The notes: generated by a model from the letters alone, not told the origin. Positions 9,600 through 21,311 are shown, numbered from the stretch's first letter. The stretch is 64,000 nucleotides of DNA from an uncultured Aliivibrio sp. (GCF_946479765.1 NZ_CAMLHO010000007.1:1-64000); one strand, 5' to 3'. Numbers and translations: made by a program.

Positions 9600-10484
9600 A
9601 TGCGTAAGTTAATGATCCCAACGCTTATCGTTGTTATCGCTATTTTCTTAATGTCACTGTTTGTGATCCCAGAAGGTGAACGCGGTATCGTTACTCGATT
9701 TGGTCGTTTGATTAAAGACGATAACGAAATTACACGTATCTACGAACCTGGTTTGCATTTCAAAATGCCAATGTTCGATCGTGTTAATACGTTAGATGCT
9801 CGTATTCAAACAATGGATGATCAATCAGACCGTTTCGTAACATCAGAGAAAAAAGACGTTATTATCGATTCATACGTTAAATGGAAGATCAAAGATTTTG
9901 GTCAATTCTATCTAGCGACTGGCGGTGGTAACATCTTAACGGCAGAGTCACTATTACAACGTCGTGTATCTGATGGCCTACGAGCTGAGATTGGTAGTAA
10001 AACCGTGAAAGAGATCGTTTCTGAGAAGCGTGAACAAGTAATGGCGACAGTACTTTTAGATTCTCAAGAAGGTACGGGTGATTTAGGTATTGAAGTGATT
10101 GATTTACGAATCAAGAAAATCAATTTACCTGAAGAGATCTCTGAATCGATTTACCGTCGTATGCGTGCAGAGCGTGAAGCTGTAGCTCGTAAATTACGTT
10201 CTCAAGGTCGTGAGAAAGCCGAGGTTATTCGTGCTCAATCAGAACTTGAAGTAGCGACTATTATTGCAGAAGCAGATAAGACCGCACAAATTACTCGTGG
10301 TGATGCGGATGCGAAAGTTGCAAAACTGTATGCAGATACGTTTAACAAAGAGCCTGAATTCTTTAGTTTTATTCGTTCATTACGTGCATATGAAAAATCA
10401 TTCAACAGTAAGAATGACATCTTAGTACTTGATCCTAAGACTGACTTCTTCAAATACATGAATGATCCAATGGGTGGAAAATAA
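9600..10484 (+). CDS. hflC: FtsH protease modulator HflC
   Basis: HflC is the partner of HflK in the membrane complex that controls FtsH. An uncleaved N-terminal membrane anchor (about residues 4-22) is followed by VIPEGERGIVTRFGR, the start of the SPFH domain, and a long charged helix near residues 185-240. The length of 294 residues is close to other vibrios. It ends before a terminator with a TTCG loop at 10517-10546. Confidence 0.97.
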   Translation: MRKLMIPTLIVVIAIFLMSLFVIPEGERGIVTRFGRLIKDDNEITRIYEPGLHFKMPMFDRVNTLDARIQTMDDQSDRFVTSEKKDVIIDSYVKWKIKDFGQFYLATGGGNILTAESLLQRRVSDGLRAEIGSKTVKEIVSEKREQVMATVLLDSQEGTGDLGIEVIDLRIKKINLPEEISESIYRRMRAEREAVARKLRSQGREKAEVIRAQSELEVATIIAEADKTAQITRGDADAKVAKLYADTFNKEPEFFSFIRSLRAYEKSFNSKNDILVLDPKTDFFKYMNDPMGGK

Positions 10485-10516
10485 ATCTAGTCCTAGATTT
10501 TAATTCATACTAATTA

Positions 10517-10546
10517 AACAAGGTCCTTCGGGGCCTTGTTTTGTTT
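10517..10546 (+). terminator. Rho-independent terminator after hflC
   Basis: A 10-bp stem (10517-10526 with 10531-10540, one G-U pair) closed by a TTCG tetraloop is followed by TTTTGTTT. It ends the tsaE-to-hflC operon, though some read-through into the small yjeT gene is possible. Confidence 0.88.
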
Positions 10547-10575
10547 CTGCTAGGTAGATATTGAAAGGGTAAGTG

Positions 10576-10761
10576 ATGAGTAATGCAGTATGGTTAGCGA
10601 TTGGTGGTGTACTTATTGTTGAAGGTTTAGGTCCATTAATTGCCCCTAATGGCTGGCGTAATATGGTCGCTCAATTGAGTGAACAGCCCGATAATACATT
10701 GCGTCGGATTGGTGGGTGTTTGGTGGTTTCTGGGATAGTTATTTGCAGTGTGATGTTTTGA
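10576..10761 (+). CDS. yjeT: DUF2065 family small membrane protein (YjeT-like)
   Basis: This 61-residue protein resembles E. coli YjeT in length, position (hflC-yjeT-purA) and sequence: an N-terminal hydrophobic helix, EGLGPLIAPNGWR, a short loop with RRIGGCLVVSG, and a second hydrophobic helix. Its function is unknown; two membrane spans are predicted from hydrophobicity. ATG at 10576 was preferred over GTG at 10573 because it follows AAGGGTAAGTG and matches the family N terminus. Confidence 0.9.
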   Translation: MSNAVWLAIGGVLIVEGLGPLIAPNGWRNMVAQLSEQPDNTLRRIGGCLVVSGIVICSVMF

Positions 10762-10879
10762 TCTTTTATCTATATGTGAGGTTGTAAACTTGTTTTTTAT
10801 TTTATTGAGAATAATAAATGATAAATTTGTTTATATTGACAGCGCTTTATTGTGAAAGTGAGATTTCGCTTAAAAATAA

Positions 10880-10908
10880 CTGAAACATTTTTCTATCAAT
10901 GCTAGAAT
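10880..10908 (+). promoter_or_regulatory. Putative sigma-70 promoter of purA with extended -10
   Basis: The -10 TAGAAT at 10903-10908 is preceded by TG one base away (extended -10). A 4/6 -35 (CTGAAA, 10880-10885) lies 17 bp upstream. Predicted transcription begins about 25 nt before the purA ATG. No PUR-box was confidently seen. Confidence 0.4.
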
Positions 10909-10922
10909 CCATTTTTAACTAA

Positions 10923-12257
<1,335 letters not shown>

Positions 12258-12274
12258 TCGCTTAGAGAATGAAG

Positions 12275-12303
12275 AAAAACCAGCTCATGTAGCTGGTTTT
12301 TTT
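12275..12303 (+). terminator. Rho-independent terminator after purA
   Basis: The stem ACCAGCT/AGCTGGT (12279-12285 with 12291-12297) with loop CATGT is followed by a run of seven T. Confidence 0.88.
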
Positions 12304-12420
12304 ATGTCTAAATTTTGAGGGTAAAGTATTTCATTCATATTTATATCAACATCTGATCAACTATTAATCAATAACTTATAAGGTATGGGCAAAAAATTGC
12401 CACTTAGGGCAAATTTTGTC

Positions 12421-12447
12421 TAAAGAACTTGCCGCTTACGTCGATAC
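12421..12447 (+). promoter_or_regulatory. Sigma-28 (FliA) type promoter of motX
   Basis: TAAAGAAC, 11 bp, then GTCGATAC closely matches the flagellar sigma-28 consensus (TAAA-N15-GCCGATAA). It begins 58 bp before the motX ATG, which fits motX being a late flagellar gene in vibrios. Confidence 0.75.
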
Positions 12448-12478
12448 AATAAATACAGTTATAAAGAGTTGATGAATT

Positions 12479-13111
12479 ATGAAACTACGACATCTCGTAG
12501 CAGCCTGTATGGTAGCACTTGTGCCTATGCATGCTTCTAGCGAAGAGATTGGGGCACCGATCCCAATTTATACCGAAAACCAACTATTTCGACTGTTTGA
12601 TACCAATTCGCAGCTAAGTCGTGTGAAGACGGTGGATAATTGTCAGTTAGTTGAAGATATCGTTGCACGTGCAACCCAAATTGATTCTCCTGCTTATGAA
12701 TTCCTTTATGGAGACATGTTGGCGTGGGGTGTGTGTGTAGACCGTGATGTAGAGCTAGGGCTTTACTACATGGAAAATGCAGCAAGGCAGGGTTTGCCTG
12801 CCGCATTAGAGCAAATAGGCCGATATTACGCCAAAGGCACATTGGTACAACAAGACCGAGAACGAGCTATCCCATATTTACGTGAAGCGGCAGGTATGGG
12901 GAATATAAATGCTCGTATTCATTTAGCTGAGTTGCTTCTTAGTGATTATGGTAGCCCGCTAGATTATGAAGATGCATATCGATGGCTGTATAACTCAGTG
13001 ACTTCTGATGGCGGTCAGCATAGACGAATTGCAAACTTAAGAAATGGATTGGAAATGCGTATGCCTGGTAATGTGATTGCCAGAGCAAAAAGGCGAGATA
13101 CGTTCTGGTAG
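12479..13111 (+). CDS. motX: Sodium-driven polar flagellar motor protein MotX
   Basis: MotX, with MotY, forms the periplasmic T ring that holds the PomAB stator around the sodium-driven polar flagellar motor. The first 21 residues resemble a cleavable signal peptide (MKLRHLVAACMVALVPMHASS). The mature part holds Sel1-like repeats around residues 75-170 (AYEFLYGDMLAWG, AARQGLPAALEQIGRYYAKG, AAGMGNINARIHLAELL). The 210-residue length and the C-terminal ARAKRRDTFW match Vibrio MotX. It is transcribed alone between purA and a terminator shared with hmp. Confidence 0.93.
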   Translation: MKLRHLVAACMVALVPMHASSEEIGAPIPIYTENQLFRLFDTNSQLSRVKTVDNCQLVEDIVARATQIDSPAYEFLYGDMLAWGVCVDRDVELGLYYMENAARQGLPAALEQIGRYYAKGTLVQQDRERAIPYLREAAGMGNINARIHLAELLLSDYGSPLDYEDAYRWLYNSVTSDGGQHRRIANLRNGLEMRMPGNVIARAKRRDTFW

Positions 13112-13166
13112 AACGTAATCGTTAATATCTGGCTATGTTAGTTAGATAGGTAATTTCATCAGCTCT

Positions 13167-13206
13167 AAAAAACGCCCAGTGATTAGTAATCACTGGGCGT
13201 TTTTGC
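13167..13206. terminator. Bidirectional terminator between motX and hmp
   Basis: A long near-perfect hairpin (AAAACGCCCAGTGATTA paired with its complement ending at 13204) has A and T tracts on either side, so it can end both converging genes. Confidence 0.92.
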
Positions 13207-13224
13207 ATTTTTTAATTTAGCGAT

Positions 13225-14409
13225 TTACAGAACTTTATGAGGGCCAAAGCATTCGTAGTGGATACGATTTTCAGTAACACCAAGTTCAATTAACTGTTTC
13301 GCGACATGTTGCATAAAGCCAATAGGACCACAGAAGTAATAATGACCAGCATCAGAGATAATCTCTTCTTTAACTTCAGATAGATTAATCAAACCACTGA
13401 ATTGGAAATCACAGCCAAGCTTATCAGTGTCTTGTGCTTGGTTATACCAAGTGTAAGCTGAAATATGATCATGCTTTTTAGCTAAAGCAGAAATGTGCTG
13501 TTTGAACGCATGCTGAGAGCCATTTTCAGTTGCGTGCAACCAAGTGACTTTTTCTTCATGCTTAGTGAGCGTTTCTAGCATCGAAAGAGTAGGAGTTAAG
13601 CCCACTCCTGCTGAAATAAGCGTAACTGGTGTCGATGCCTCAACATCTAAGAAAAAGTCTCCAGCGGGTGCGGTAAGATTTACTTTATCGCCAATATTGA
13701 GTGACGCATGTAGGTAATTTGATGCTTTACCGCCTTCTTCTCGTTTTACGGAGATGCGATATGTTTTATCTTGAGGTCCTGAAGATAAGCTGTATTGGCG
13801 CACTTCTTGGTTTTCGAATTCTTCAGGGTTTAAATAAATACCGATGTATTGACCTGGCTTAAATGAAGAGACCGCTAAGTCATCTGTTGGCATAAACGTA
13901 AAGCTAGTGATGAATTCACTTTCTTTTTCTTTTGTGATTAATTCAAACTCACGCAGTTCACGCCAGCCACCATCAAGATCGTTATTGTCTTGGTAGATTT
14001 GCTCTTCGCGTTGAATAAATACGTTAGCAAGAATACCGTAAGCTTCAGCCCACGCATCTAGTACTTCTTGGCCTGGAGAAAACATTTCATCAAGCGTTGC
14101 AATTAAGTGACCGCCAACAATATTGTATTGCTCAGCGGTGATCATGAAGCTGGTGTGTTTGTGTGCTATTTTTTCAACAGCAGGCAGTAAGACTGCTAGG
14201 TTTTCAATATTACCCGCATACGCGCAGATTGCATTGAATAACGCTTCACGTTGATCGCCATTACGTTGGTTACTCATGTTAAAAATATCTTTTAACTCTG
14301 GGTTATGAGCAAACATGCGATCGTAAAAATGAGCGGTTAATGCAGGACCGGTTTGTGCCAGTAATGGAATTGTTGATTTGATGATATCGATAGTGTTTTT
14401 GCTGAGCAT
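13225..14409 (-). CDS. hmp: Nitric oxide dioxygenase (flavohemoglobin) Hmp
   Basis: Hmp oxidises nitric oxide to nitrate with O2 and NAD(P)H. Domains in order are a globin heme domain (about residues 1-138, with proximal His in KIAHKHTSF), an FAD-binding domain (about 150-260, with RQYSLSSG), and an NAD-binding domain ([25 protein letters not shown]). The length of 394 residues is typical. It diverges from nsrR across two NsrR-like operators, so it is most likely derepressed by nitric oxide. Confidence 0.97.
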   Translation of the reverse strand: MLSKNTIDIIKSTIPLLAQTGPALTAHFYDRMFAHNPELKDIFNMSNQRNGDQREALFNAICAYAGNIENLAVLLPAVEKIAHKHTSFMITAEQYNIVGGHLIATLDEMFSPGQEVLDAWAEAYGILANVFIQREEQIYQDNNDLDGGWRELREFELITKEKESEFITSFTFMPTDDLAVSSFKPGQYIGIYLNPEEFENQEVRQYSLSSGPQDKTYRISVKREEGGKASNYLHASLNIGDKVNLTAPAGDFFLDVEASTPVTLISAGVGLTPTLSMLETLTKHEEKVTWLHATENGSQHAFKQHISALAKKHDHISAYTWYNQAQDTDKLGCDFQFSGLINLSEVKEEIISDAGHYYFCGPIGFMQHVAKQLIELGVTENRIHYECFGPHKVL

Positions 14410-14423
14410 GATTATTACCTTTA

Positions 14424-14446
14424 AAGGTGTATTTATAATGTATGTT
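14424..14446. promoter_or_regulatory. NsrR-like operator 1 (hmp side)
   Basis: This 23-bp imperfect palindrome, AAGGTGTATTT-A-TAATGTATGTT, matches 18 of 23 positions of the known NsrR consensus (AAGATGCATTT, then its mirror). It lies 15 bp before the hmp start codon. Confidence 0.65.
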
Positions 14447-14448
14447 AT

Positions 14449-14471
14449 AAGTTGTATCTAAAATATATCTT
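14449..14471. promoter_or_regulatory. NsrR-like operator 2 (nsrR side)
   Basis: AAGTTGTATCT-A-AAATATATCTT matches 18 of 23 positions of the NsrR consensus and follows operator 1 at a 25-bp centre-to-centre step. It lies within the shared hmp/nsrR promoter region. Confidence 0.65.
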
Positions 14472-14517
14472 TTAGTCAAGAGAAGAATTACAATGAAAAA
14501 GAGACTAAGGAGAGGAT

Positions 14518-14943
14518 ATGCAGCTTACAAATTTTACTGACTTTGGCTTGAGAGCCTTGATATACCTAGCTTCGTTGCCTAAAGACGAATTAACCAGTAT
14601 AACTATTGTGACCGAAACGTTTGATGTTTCGCGTAATCACATGGTGAAAATAATAAACAAATTGGGGCAAGAAGGTTACGTAAAAACCGTTCGAGGAAAG
14701 AATGGTGGTATCAGTCTAGGTCAGCCAGCGGATCAGATTATTATCGGTGATGTCATTCGTTCTATTGAGCCATTACAAGTCGTTAATTGTGCTCCTGATT
14801 TTTGCCATATCACGTCAGCTTGTCGATTGAAGAGTGCACTTGCTAACGCGAAGCAAGCCTTCTTGAATGAACTGGATAATTACACCATTCAGGATATGTT
14901 AACTGATAACAATGAATTGCTGATTTTGTTGCAACGAGTTTAG
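14518..14943 (+). CDS. nsrR: Nitric oxide-sensing repressor NsrR (Rrf2 family)
   Basis: NsrR is an iron-sulfur repressor that releases its targets, notably hmp, when nitric oxide attacks the cluster. The winged helix is at about residues 1-75, with [18 protein letters not shown] and the recognition region [17 protein letters not shown]. The three cluster cysteines C91, C96 and C102 ([12 protein letters not shown]) are all present. The length of 141 residues is normal. Divergence from hmp and the two operators between them support the assignment over IscR or other Rrf2 proteins. Confidence 0.96.
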   Translation: MQLTNFTDFGLRALIYLASLPKDELTSITIVTETFDVSRNHMVKIINKLGQEGYVKTVRGKNGGISLGQPADQIIIGDVIRSIEPLQVVNCAPDFCHITSACRLKSALANAKQAFLNELDNYTIQDMLTDNNELLILLQRV

Positions 14944-15030
14944 CTTGTAATTCCAGATCCTTTCCTATCTGTTGTTTCTATACTCAGGTACAATTACCTT
15001 ATTATCTCCTCTGACTAAGCAGGTCCGCCT

Positions 15031-17541
15031 ATGTCTAAGATTATTCAAAACGATCCTTTCAAAGATCGAGAAGCAGAAAAGTACGAGAATCCAATTCCAA
15101 GTCGTGAGTTCATTCTTGAATTTTTCCAAAAAGCAGAAGCGCCTTTAAATCGTAATGACTTATTCGAAGCCCTAGGTTTATCTGGCGAAGATAACTATGA
15201 AGGTTTACGTCGTCGTTTAAGAGCGATGGAGCGTGATGGACAATTAGTCTTTACACGTCGTCAGTGTTACGCATTACCAGAACGCATTGAAGTGTTAAAA
15301 GGTGTGGTACTTGGACACCGTGATGGCTTTGGCTGGGTTCGTCCTGAAGGGAGCGTTGGTAAAGACAACGATGTGCTTTTACCTTTCCACCAAATGAAAA
15401 AAGTCATTCATGGTGATGTGGTATTAGTTCAGCCTACAGGTACCGATAAACGAGGTCGCAAAGAAGGTCGTGTTATACGTGTAGTAGAGCCGCATAATGA
15501 TGGCATTGTAGGTCGATTCTTTATTGAAGATGGTCTAAGTTTTGTTGTGCCTGATGATTCACGCATCAATCAAGATATATTTATTCCTAATGAGCACAAA
15601 ATGAGTGCTCGTATGGGAAATGTCGTTGTGATTAATATCACTGATCGTGGTGGTCGTGCTCGCGGCATGTCAGGTCACGTTATTGAAGTTCTTGGTGAGA
15701 ATATGGCTCCAGGAATGGAGATCGATATTGCGCTACGTACTCACAATATTCCTCATGTATGGCCAACAGCGGTTGAAAAACAAGTTGAAGGCTTAGCAGA
15801 AGAAGTACCAGAAGAAGCGAAAGAAGGTCGTGTTGATCTTCGTGAATTACCGTTAGTAACTATTGATGGTGAAGATGCACGAGATTTCGATGATGCAGTA
15901 TTCTGTCAAGCGAAAGCTTCTGGTGGCTGGCGTTTATGGGTAGCGATTGCTGATGTGAGCTACTACGTTCGTCCTGATAATGCATTAGACAAAGAAGCAA
16001 TTCAGCGTGGTAACTCGGTTTACTTCCCTGCGCAAGTAGTTCCAATGTTGCCAGAAGTATTATCGAATGGTCTGTGTTCATTGAACCCACAAGTTGATCG
16101 TTTATGTATGGTGTGTGAGATGACTATCTCTGCATCAGGTAAATTGTCAGGCTTTAAACATTATGAAGCGGTGATGAACTCACACGCTCGTCTTACTTAT
16201 AACAAAGTAAGCGATATTCTTGATGGTAATGAAGAGCTAAGCCAGCGTTACGAACCATTGGTTCCGCACCTTAAAGAACTGCATAACATGTATCAGGTGC
16301 TGAAAACTACACGTGAAGCGCGTGGTGCGATTGAATTTGAAACCATTGAAACCAAATTTATCTTTAATGCTGATCGTAAGATTGATCGTATTGAACCTGT
16401 GATCCGCAACGATGCTCATAAAATCATCGAAGAATGTATGATTTTAGCCAACATTGCTTCTGCTTCTTTTGTTGAAAAAGCAAAAGAGCCAGCCTTGTAC
16501 CGTGTGCATGAATCTCCAGGTGAAGAGCGCTTAATGGGTTTCCGTGATTTCCTAGGAGAGCTTGGTTTAAGCCTATCTGGTGGGTTAACACCATCGCCAA
16601 CAGATTATGGACAATTGGTGCATTTGATTGCCGATCGTCCAGATAAAGAATTGATCCAAACAATGCTACTGCGCTCAATGAAGCAAGCAGTATATAACGC
16701 AGACAACCAAGGTCACTTTGGTCTAGCATTGAAGCGTTATGCTCACTTTACGTCGCCAATTCGTCGTTACCCAGATCTATTGTTACATCGTGCAATTAAG
16801 TACCTTGTAGCGAAAGAGAAAGGCCACAATACCGATCGTTGGACACCAACGGGTGGTTATCATTATTCATTTGATGATATGGATGTTTTCGGTGAACAAT
16901 GTTCAATGACAGAGCGCCGTGCAGACGATGCAACACGTGATGTGTCTGATTGGTTGAAATGTGAATACATGCAAGATCACATTGGCGAAGAGTTAGAAGG
17001 TGTGATTGCTAATGTCACCGGTTTTGGTTTTTTTGTTCGCTTGAATGAAATACACATCGATGGTTTGGTTCATATTTCTTCTTTGGCAAATGATTATTAC
17101 CAATTTGATGCCGCAGGTCAGCGTTTAACGGGTGAAAGCTCAGGTCAGATCTTCCGTTTGGGTGATCAAGTGACGGTGAAAGTTCTTGCCGTTAACTTAG
17201 ATAGTCGCAACATTGACTTCGAATGCACGACCTCAATGCGTAAAGCGCGTGGTCAAGGTAAAACAGCCAAAGATAATGCGAAGACGCGTGATGATAAAAA
17301 AGCACCTCGTCGTGATCCAAGTTTTAAGCCAAAGGCAAAAGATGATAAATCTGAGCCAAAAGGTCGTGGTCAATTAGCTGATCGTAAATCCAAAGGTAAG
17401 GGCAAAGTTAATTCAAAAGCTCAAGCTATGGTTGAACCAACGAAACGTCCTGACGGTTCTGCTGAAGGCGTTCCGGCGAAGAAAAAGCCAAGGCATAAGA
17501 AGAAAGTACGCGCAAGAAAACCTAAGCCAAAAGCTGAATAG
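15031..17541 (+). CDS. rnr: Ribonuclease R
   Basis: RNase R is a processive 3'-5' exoribonuclease that degrades structured RNA and helps in trans-translation and cold adaptation. Domains in order are an N-terminal HTH (about 25-90), cold-shock domains (about 90-240), the RNB catalytic core (about 265-595, with [13 protein letters not shown] holding the metal-binding Asp residues), an S1 domain (about 650-735), and a Lys-rich tail (about 735-836). The length of 836 residues is typical. It is followed 69 bp later by rlmB, as in E. coli. Confidence 0.98.
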   Translation: MSKIIQNDPFKDREAEKYENPIPSREFILEFFQKAEAPLNRNDLFEALGLSGEDNYEGLRRRLRAMERDGQLVFTRRQCYALPERIEVLKGVVLGHRDGFGWVRPEGSVGKDNDVLLPFHQMKKVIHGDVVLVQPTGTDKRGRKEGRVIRVVEPHNDGIVGRFFIEDGLSFVVPDDSRINQDIFIPNEHKMSARMGNVVVINITDRGGRARGMSGHVIEVLGENMAPGMEIDIALRTHNIPHVWPTAVEKQVEGLAEEVPEEAKEGRVDLRELPLVTIDGEDARDFDDAVFCQAKASGGWRLWVAIADVSYYVRPDNALDKEAIQRGNSVYFPAQVVPMLPEVLSNGLCSLNPQVDRLCMVCEMTISASGKLSGFKHYEAVMNSHARLTYNKVSDILDGNEELSQRYEPLVPHLKELHNMYQVLKTTREARGAIEFETIETKFIFNADRKIDRIEPVIRNDAHKIIEECMILANIASASFVEKAKEPALYRVHESPGEERLMGFRDFLGELGLSLSGGLTPSPTDYGQLVHLIADRPDKELIQTMLLRSMKQAVYNADNQGHFGLALKRYAHFTSPIRRYPDLLLHRAIKYLVAKEKGHNTDRWTPTGGYHYSFDDMDVFGEQCSMTERRADDATRDVSDWLKCEYMQDHIGEELEGVIANVTGFGFFVRLNEIHIDGLVHISSLANDYYQFDAAGQRLTGESSGQIFRLGDQVTVKVLAVNLDSRNIDFECTTSMRKARGQGKTAKDNAKTRDDKKAPRRDPSFKPKAKDDKSEPKGRGQLADRKSKGKGKVNSKAQAMVEPTKRPDGSAEGVPAKKKPRHKKKVRARKPKPKAE

Positions 17542-17610
17542 AACACATTCGATGATGAGGCGTTAATGCCTCATCAGAACTACTAATTTGTAATAGAAAG
17601 AAGCGATAAC

Positions 17611-18354
17611 ATGAGTAATGAATTTCTTTTTGGTATCCACGCTACCAAAGCTGTATTAGAGCGTGATCCTGCCCGTTTTATTGAAATATTTGTATTAAAA
17701 GGTCGTGAAGATGATCGTTTATTGCCAATTATCAAAGAGCTAGGTGATCTTGGGTTTAAGATCCAAGAGCTTCCACGTAAAACGTTAGACGACAAAGCTA
17801 AAGGTGCGAATCACCAAGGTATTATTGCTCGTGTTACGCCTGCTAAGCAGTTGAATGAACGTGATTTAGACGACATCATGGATAACACAGCGAATCCATT
17901 ATTCTTGGTTCTTGATGGCGTAACTGATCCTCATAACTTAGGTGCTTGTCTGCGTAATGCTGACGGTGCTGGTGTGGCAGCTGTGATTGTTCCTAAAGAT
18001 AAATCAGCATCAATGACAGCAACGGTAAGTAAAGTTGCTTGTGGTGCCGCTGAAATGGTTCCTTTAGTTCGTGTGACTAACTTGGCTCGTACTATGCGTG
18101 CGCTACAAGAAAAAGGTGTGTGGTTCGTCGGTACCGCAGGTGAAGCAACACATGATGTATATCAAGCTAAACTAACAGGCCCGTTAGCGATTGTTATGGG
18201 TGCGGAAGGTGACGGTATGCGTCGCTTAACTCGCGAGACCTGTGATGACCTGATTAAAATTCCTATGGCAGGTTCTGTAACCAGTTTAAATGTTTCTGTA
18301 GCTTCAGGTGTTTGTTTATTTGAAGCGGTACGTCAGCGTTCGCTACAAGGCTAA
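17611..18354 (+). CDS. rlmB: 23S rRNA (guanosine-2'-O)-methyltransferase RlmB
   Basis: RlmB methylates the 2'-O of G2251 in the peptidyl-transferase P loop. It is a SpoU-class SPOUT enzyme. The N-terminal substrate-binding domain starts [16 protein letters not shown]. The knotted catalytic domain shows [33 protein letters not shown] and [15 protein letters not shown]. The length of 247 residues is normal. It probably shares the rnr transcript and ends at a strong terminator. Confidence 0.97.
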   Translation: MSNEFLFGIHATKAVLERDPARFIEIFVLKGREDDRLLPIIKELGDLGFKIQELPRKTLDDKAKGANHQGIIARVTPAKQLNERDLDDIMDNTANPLFLVLDGVTDPHNLGACLRNADGAGVAAVIVPKDKSASMTATVSKVACGAAEMVPLVRVTNLARTMRALQEKGVWFVGTAGEATHDVYQAKLTGPLAIVMGAEGDGMRRLTRETCDDLIKIPMAGSVTSLNVSVASGVCLFEAVRQRSLQG

Positions 18355-18382
18355 ATAGTCTATAAAACAATTGGCTAAGACG

Positions 18383-18418
18383 GAAGATGATGACGGTTTC
18401 ATCGTCTTCTTTTTTTTA
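18383..18418 (+). terminator. Rho-independent terminator after rlmB
   Basis: An 11-bp stem (GAAGATGATGA at 18383-18393 with 18399-18409, one G-U pair) is followed by a run of T. Confidence 0.88.
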
Positions 18419-18461
18419 ATTAGATCCGCGAAAATATTTTTGTGATTTAGGTATCTTTTTC

Positions 18462-18488
18462 TTGCCAATAACGCTGTTTTTCTATACT
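18462..18488 (+). promoter_or_regulatory. Putative promoter of the rpsF-priB-rpsR-rplI operon
   Basis: TTGCCA at 18462-18467 and TATACT at 18483-18488 give good -35 and -10 elements at a short 15-bp spacing. GC-rich bases follow the -10 (CCGCC), a pattern often seen at stringently controlled ribosomal promoters. Confidence 0.5.
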
Positions 18489-18529
18489 ATCCGCCGTTCT
18501 TAATTCTCAGTCTTTTTTTTAGTTCCTTG

Positions 18530-18561
18530 CTTCCCTTGGATGACTGAGCCAATCGTGGAAG
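18530..18561 (+). promoter_or_regulatory. Leader hairpin before rpsF, candidate S6:S18 autoregulatory site
   Basis: In the 5' leader, CTTCC (18530-18534) can pair with GGAAG (18557-18561), and TTGG (18536-18539) with CCAA (18549-18552), forming a hairpin with an asymmetric internal loop. Many bacteria regulate rpsF through a leader bound by S6:S18. The match here rests on position and fold only. Confidence 0.35.
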
Positions 18562-18586
18562 CTGAATAATCCGTAAGGAGCAACCA

Positions 18587-18964
18587 ATGCGTCATTATGA
18601 AATCGTATTCATGGTGCATCCTGATCAAAGCGAGCAAGTTGCTGGCATGATCGAGCGTTACACAGGTTCAATCACAGAAGCTGGTGGTACTATCCACCGT
18701 CTAGAAGATTGGGGTCGTCGTCAAATGGCTTACCCAATCAACAAACTGCACAAAGCACACTACGTTCTTATGAATGTTGAGTCTGAGCAAGCTGCAATTG
18801 ATGAACTAGAAACTGCATTCCGTTACAACGATGCTGTTCTACGTAACATGATCATGCGTACTAAAGCTGCGATCACTGAGCCATCAGTAATGATGAAAGC
18901 TAAAGAAGAGCGTTCTGCTAAGCGTGAAGACGCTGCACCACGCGCTGAAGAAGCTGCTGAGTAA
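18587..18964 (+). CDS. rpsF: 30S ribosomal protein S6
   Basis: S6 binds the central domain of 16S rRNA together with S18. The start [18 protein letters not shown] and the core [26 protein letters not shown] are characteristic. The C terminus is a charged, Ala/Glu-rich tail. The length is 125 residues. The SD TAAGGAG is strong and codon use is highly biased. It is the first gene of the operon with priB, rpsR and rplI. Confidence 0.98.
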   Translation: MRHYEIVFMVHPDQSEQVAGMIERYTGSITEAGGTIHRLEDWGRRQMAYPINKLHKAHYVLMNVESEQAAIDELETAFRYNDAVLRNMIMRTKAAITEPSVMMKAKEERSAKREDAAPRAEEAAE

Positions 18965-18972
18965 TTGATTTG

Positions 18973-19275
18973 ATGACCAATCGATTGGAGTTAAGCGGTA
19001 TTATCGCGAAGGCTCCGGTTCGAAGTCTTAGTCCTGCGGGCATACCTCATTGTCATTTTGTCATTGAGCATCGTTCGATTAAACAGGAGGCTGGCTTATC
19101 ACGTGAAGTCTATTGCAGAATGAACGTGGTAGTTAGTGGACAAGGGTCTCAAGCTTTAACCGCAAACTTGGTTCAGAGTTGTAACATTATGGTGGGTGGT
19201 TTTATCACGTATCAGACAGGCCGAAATGGTGTGTCTAAAGTAGTGTTACATGCTGAGCATATTAACTTAATTTAG
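18973..19275 (+). CDS. priB: Primosomal replication protein N (PriB)
   Basis: PriB is a small dimeric OB-fold protein that joins PriA (also encoded in this window) and DnaT at stalled forks for replication restart. MTNRLELSGIIAKAPVRSLSPAGIPHCHFVIEHRS matches the family, and the C terminus has KVVLHAEHINLI. ATG at 18973 was chosen over TTG at 18970 because it restores the conserved N terminus; it gives 100 residues. It sits between rpsF and rpsR, as usual. Confidence 0.95.
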   Translation: MTNRLELSGIIAKAPVRSLSPAGIPHCHFVIEHRSIKQEAGLSREVYCRMNVVVSGQGSQALTANLVQSCNIMVGGFITYQTGRNGVSKVVLHAEHINLI

Positions 19276-19287
19276 ATCTGGAGATAG

Positions 19288-19518
<231 letters not shown>

Positions 19519-19558
19519 GTCGATAGCGGTTTAAATAAGTTTATAGAGGACTAAGATA

Positions 19559-20005
19559 ATGCAAGTTATTCTACTTGATAAAATCGGTAACCTAGGTAGC
19601 CTTGGCGACCAAGTTAACGTTAAAGCTGGTTACGCACGTAACTTCCTTATCCCACAAGGTAAGGTTGTTATGGCAACTAAAGCTAACGTAGAGATGTTTG
19701 AAACTCGTCGTGCTGAACTAGAAGCTAACGTTGCTAAGCAACTAGCTGCTGCAGAAGCTCGCGCTGAGTCTGTTAACGCTCTAGAAGTTACTATCGCATC
19801 AAAATCTGGTGACGAAGGTAAACTATTCGGTTCAATCGGTAATCGTGATATCGCTGACGCTGCTACAGCTGCTGGCGTTGCAATCGCGAAAAGCGAAGTT
19901 CGTCTTTCTGAAGGCGCTCTACGTACAACTGGTTCTTTCGAAGTTAGCATCCAACTTCACTCTGAAGTATTTGCTACATTGAAATTAGTTGTTGTTGCTG
20001 AGTAA
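19559..20005 (+). CDS. rplI: 50S ribosomal protein L9
   Basis: L9 is a two-domain protein joined by a long helix that extends from the 50S L1 stalk and affects frame maintenance. The N domain [36 protein letters not shown]-type signature, the long charged linker and the C domain [15 protein letters not shown] are present. The length is 148 residues. It is the last gene of the operon. Confidence 0.98.
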   Translation: MQVILLDKIGNLGSLGDQVNVKAGYARNFLIPQGKVVMATKANVEMFETRRAELEANVAKQLAAAEARAESVNALEVTIASKSGDEGKLFGSIGNRDIADAATAAGVAIAKSEVRLSEGALRTTGSFEVSIQLHSEVFATLKLVVVAE

Positions 20006-20029
20006 TCATCAATAGCCAATTAATAATTT

Positions 20030-20060
20030 AAACGTCAGCCTTAGTGCTGGCGTTTTTTTT
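20030..20060 (+). terminator. Rho-independent terminator after rplI
   Basis: A 10-bp stem (20030-20039 with 20046-20055, one G-U pair) is followed by eight T. Confidence 0.9.
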
Positions 20061-20160
20061 ATCTATCAATTATCTTGTTTAGCCCCTACCTTTCTCGTCT
20101 TCTTTATTTCATCTTGAAAATAGCTCAATAACTACTTGAGAAAAATTCATAATCAGTCTC

Positions 20161-20187
20161 TTGACTTTGAACCCTATAGCATACATT
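20161..20187 (+). promoter_or_regulatory. Putative metF promoter
   Basis: TTGACT at 20161-20166 and TACATT at 20182-20187 (15-bp spacing) lie immediately before the MetJ-type boxes, so the repressor would cover the start point. The spacing is short, so this is tentative. Confidence 0.35.
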
Positions 20188-20191
20188 CTGT

Positions 20192-20215
20192 AGACATATA
20201 GACGTCTAAATCGAT
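20192..20215. promoter_or_regulatory. MetJ operator (tandem met boxes)
   Basis: Consecutive 8-bp boxes AGACATAT, AGACGTCT and AAATCGAT were found. The centre box is a perfect consensus match and the flanking ones are partial. MetJ with S-adenosylmethionine binds such tandem boxes and represses methionine genes. Confidence 0.8.
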
Positions 20216-20255
20216 GTCATCACGGATGATAGATTTTTTGTAGTACTCATTTTAG

Positions 20256-21170
<915 letters not shown>

Positions 21171-21204
21171 TATCAATAATAATCAAGATAAGTATTATTT
21201 AAAG

Positions 21205-21230
21205 AGCCGTTCATAGTAACGGTTTTTTTT
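21205..21230 (+). terminator. Short terminator after metF
   Basis: A 5-bp stem CCGTT/AACGG (21207-21211 with 21218-21222) precedes eight T. The stem is short but well placed. Confidence 0.6.
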
Positions 21231-21254
21231 CGTCTGTAGTCTGGGATAGGGATA

Positions 21255-21282
21255 ATAAAAAAGGCCACCGAAGTGACCTTGA
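21255..21282 (-). terminator. Rho-independent terminator of ppc
   Basis: Read on the minus strand, AAGGTCAC-TTCG-GTGGCCTT forms a hairpin with a TTCG tetraloop and is followed by TTTTTTATT. It begins about 30 nt after the ppc stop. Confidence 0.88.
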
Positions 21283-21311
21283 ATATAGGAAGGTTAATGT
21301 TAACGCTATGG

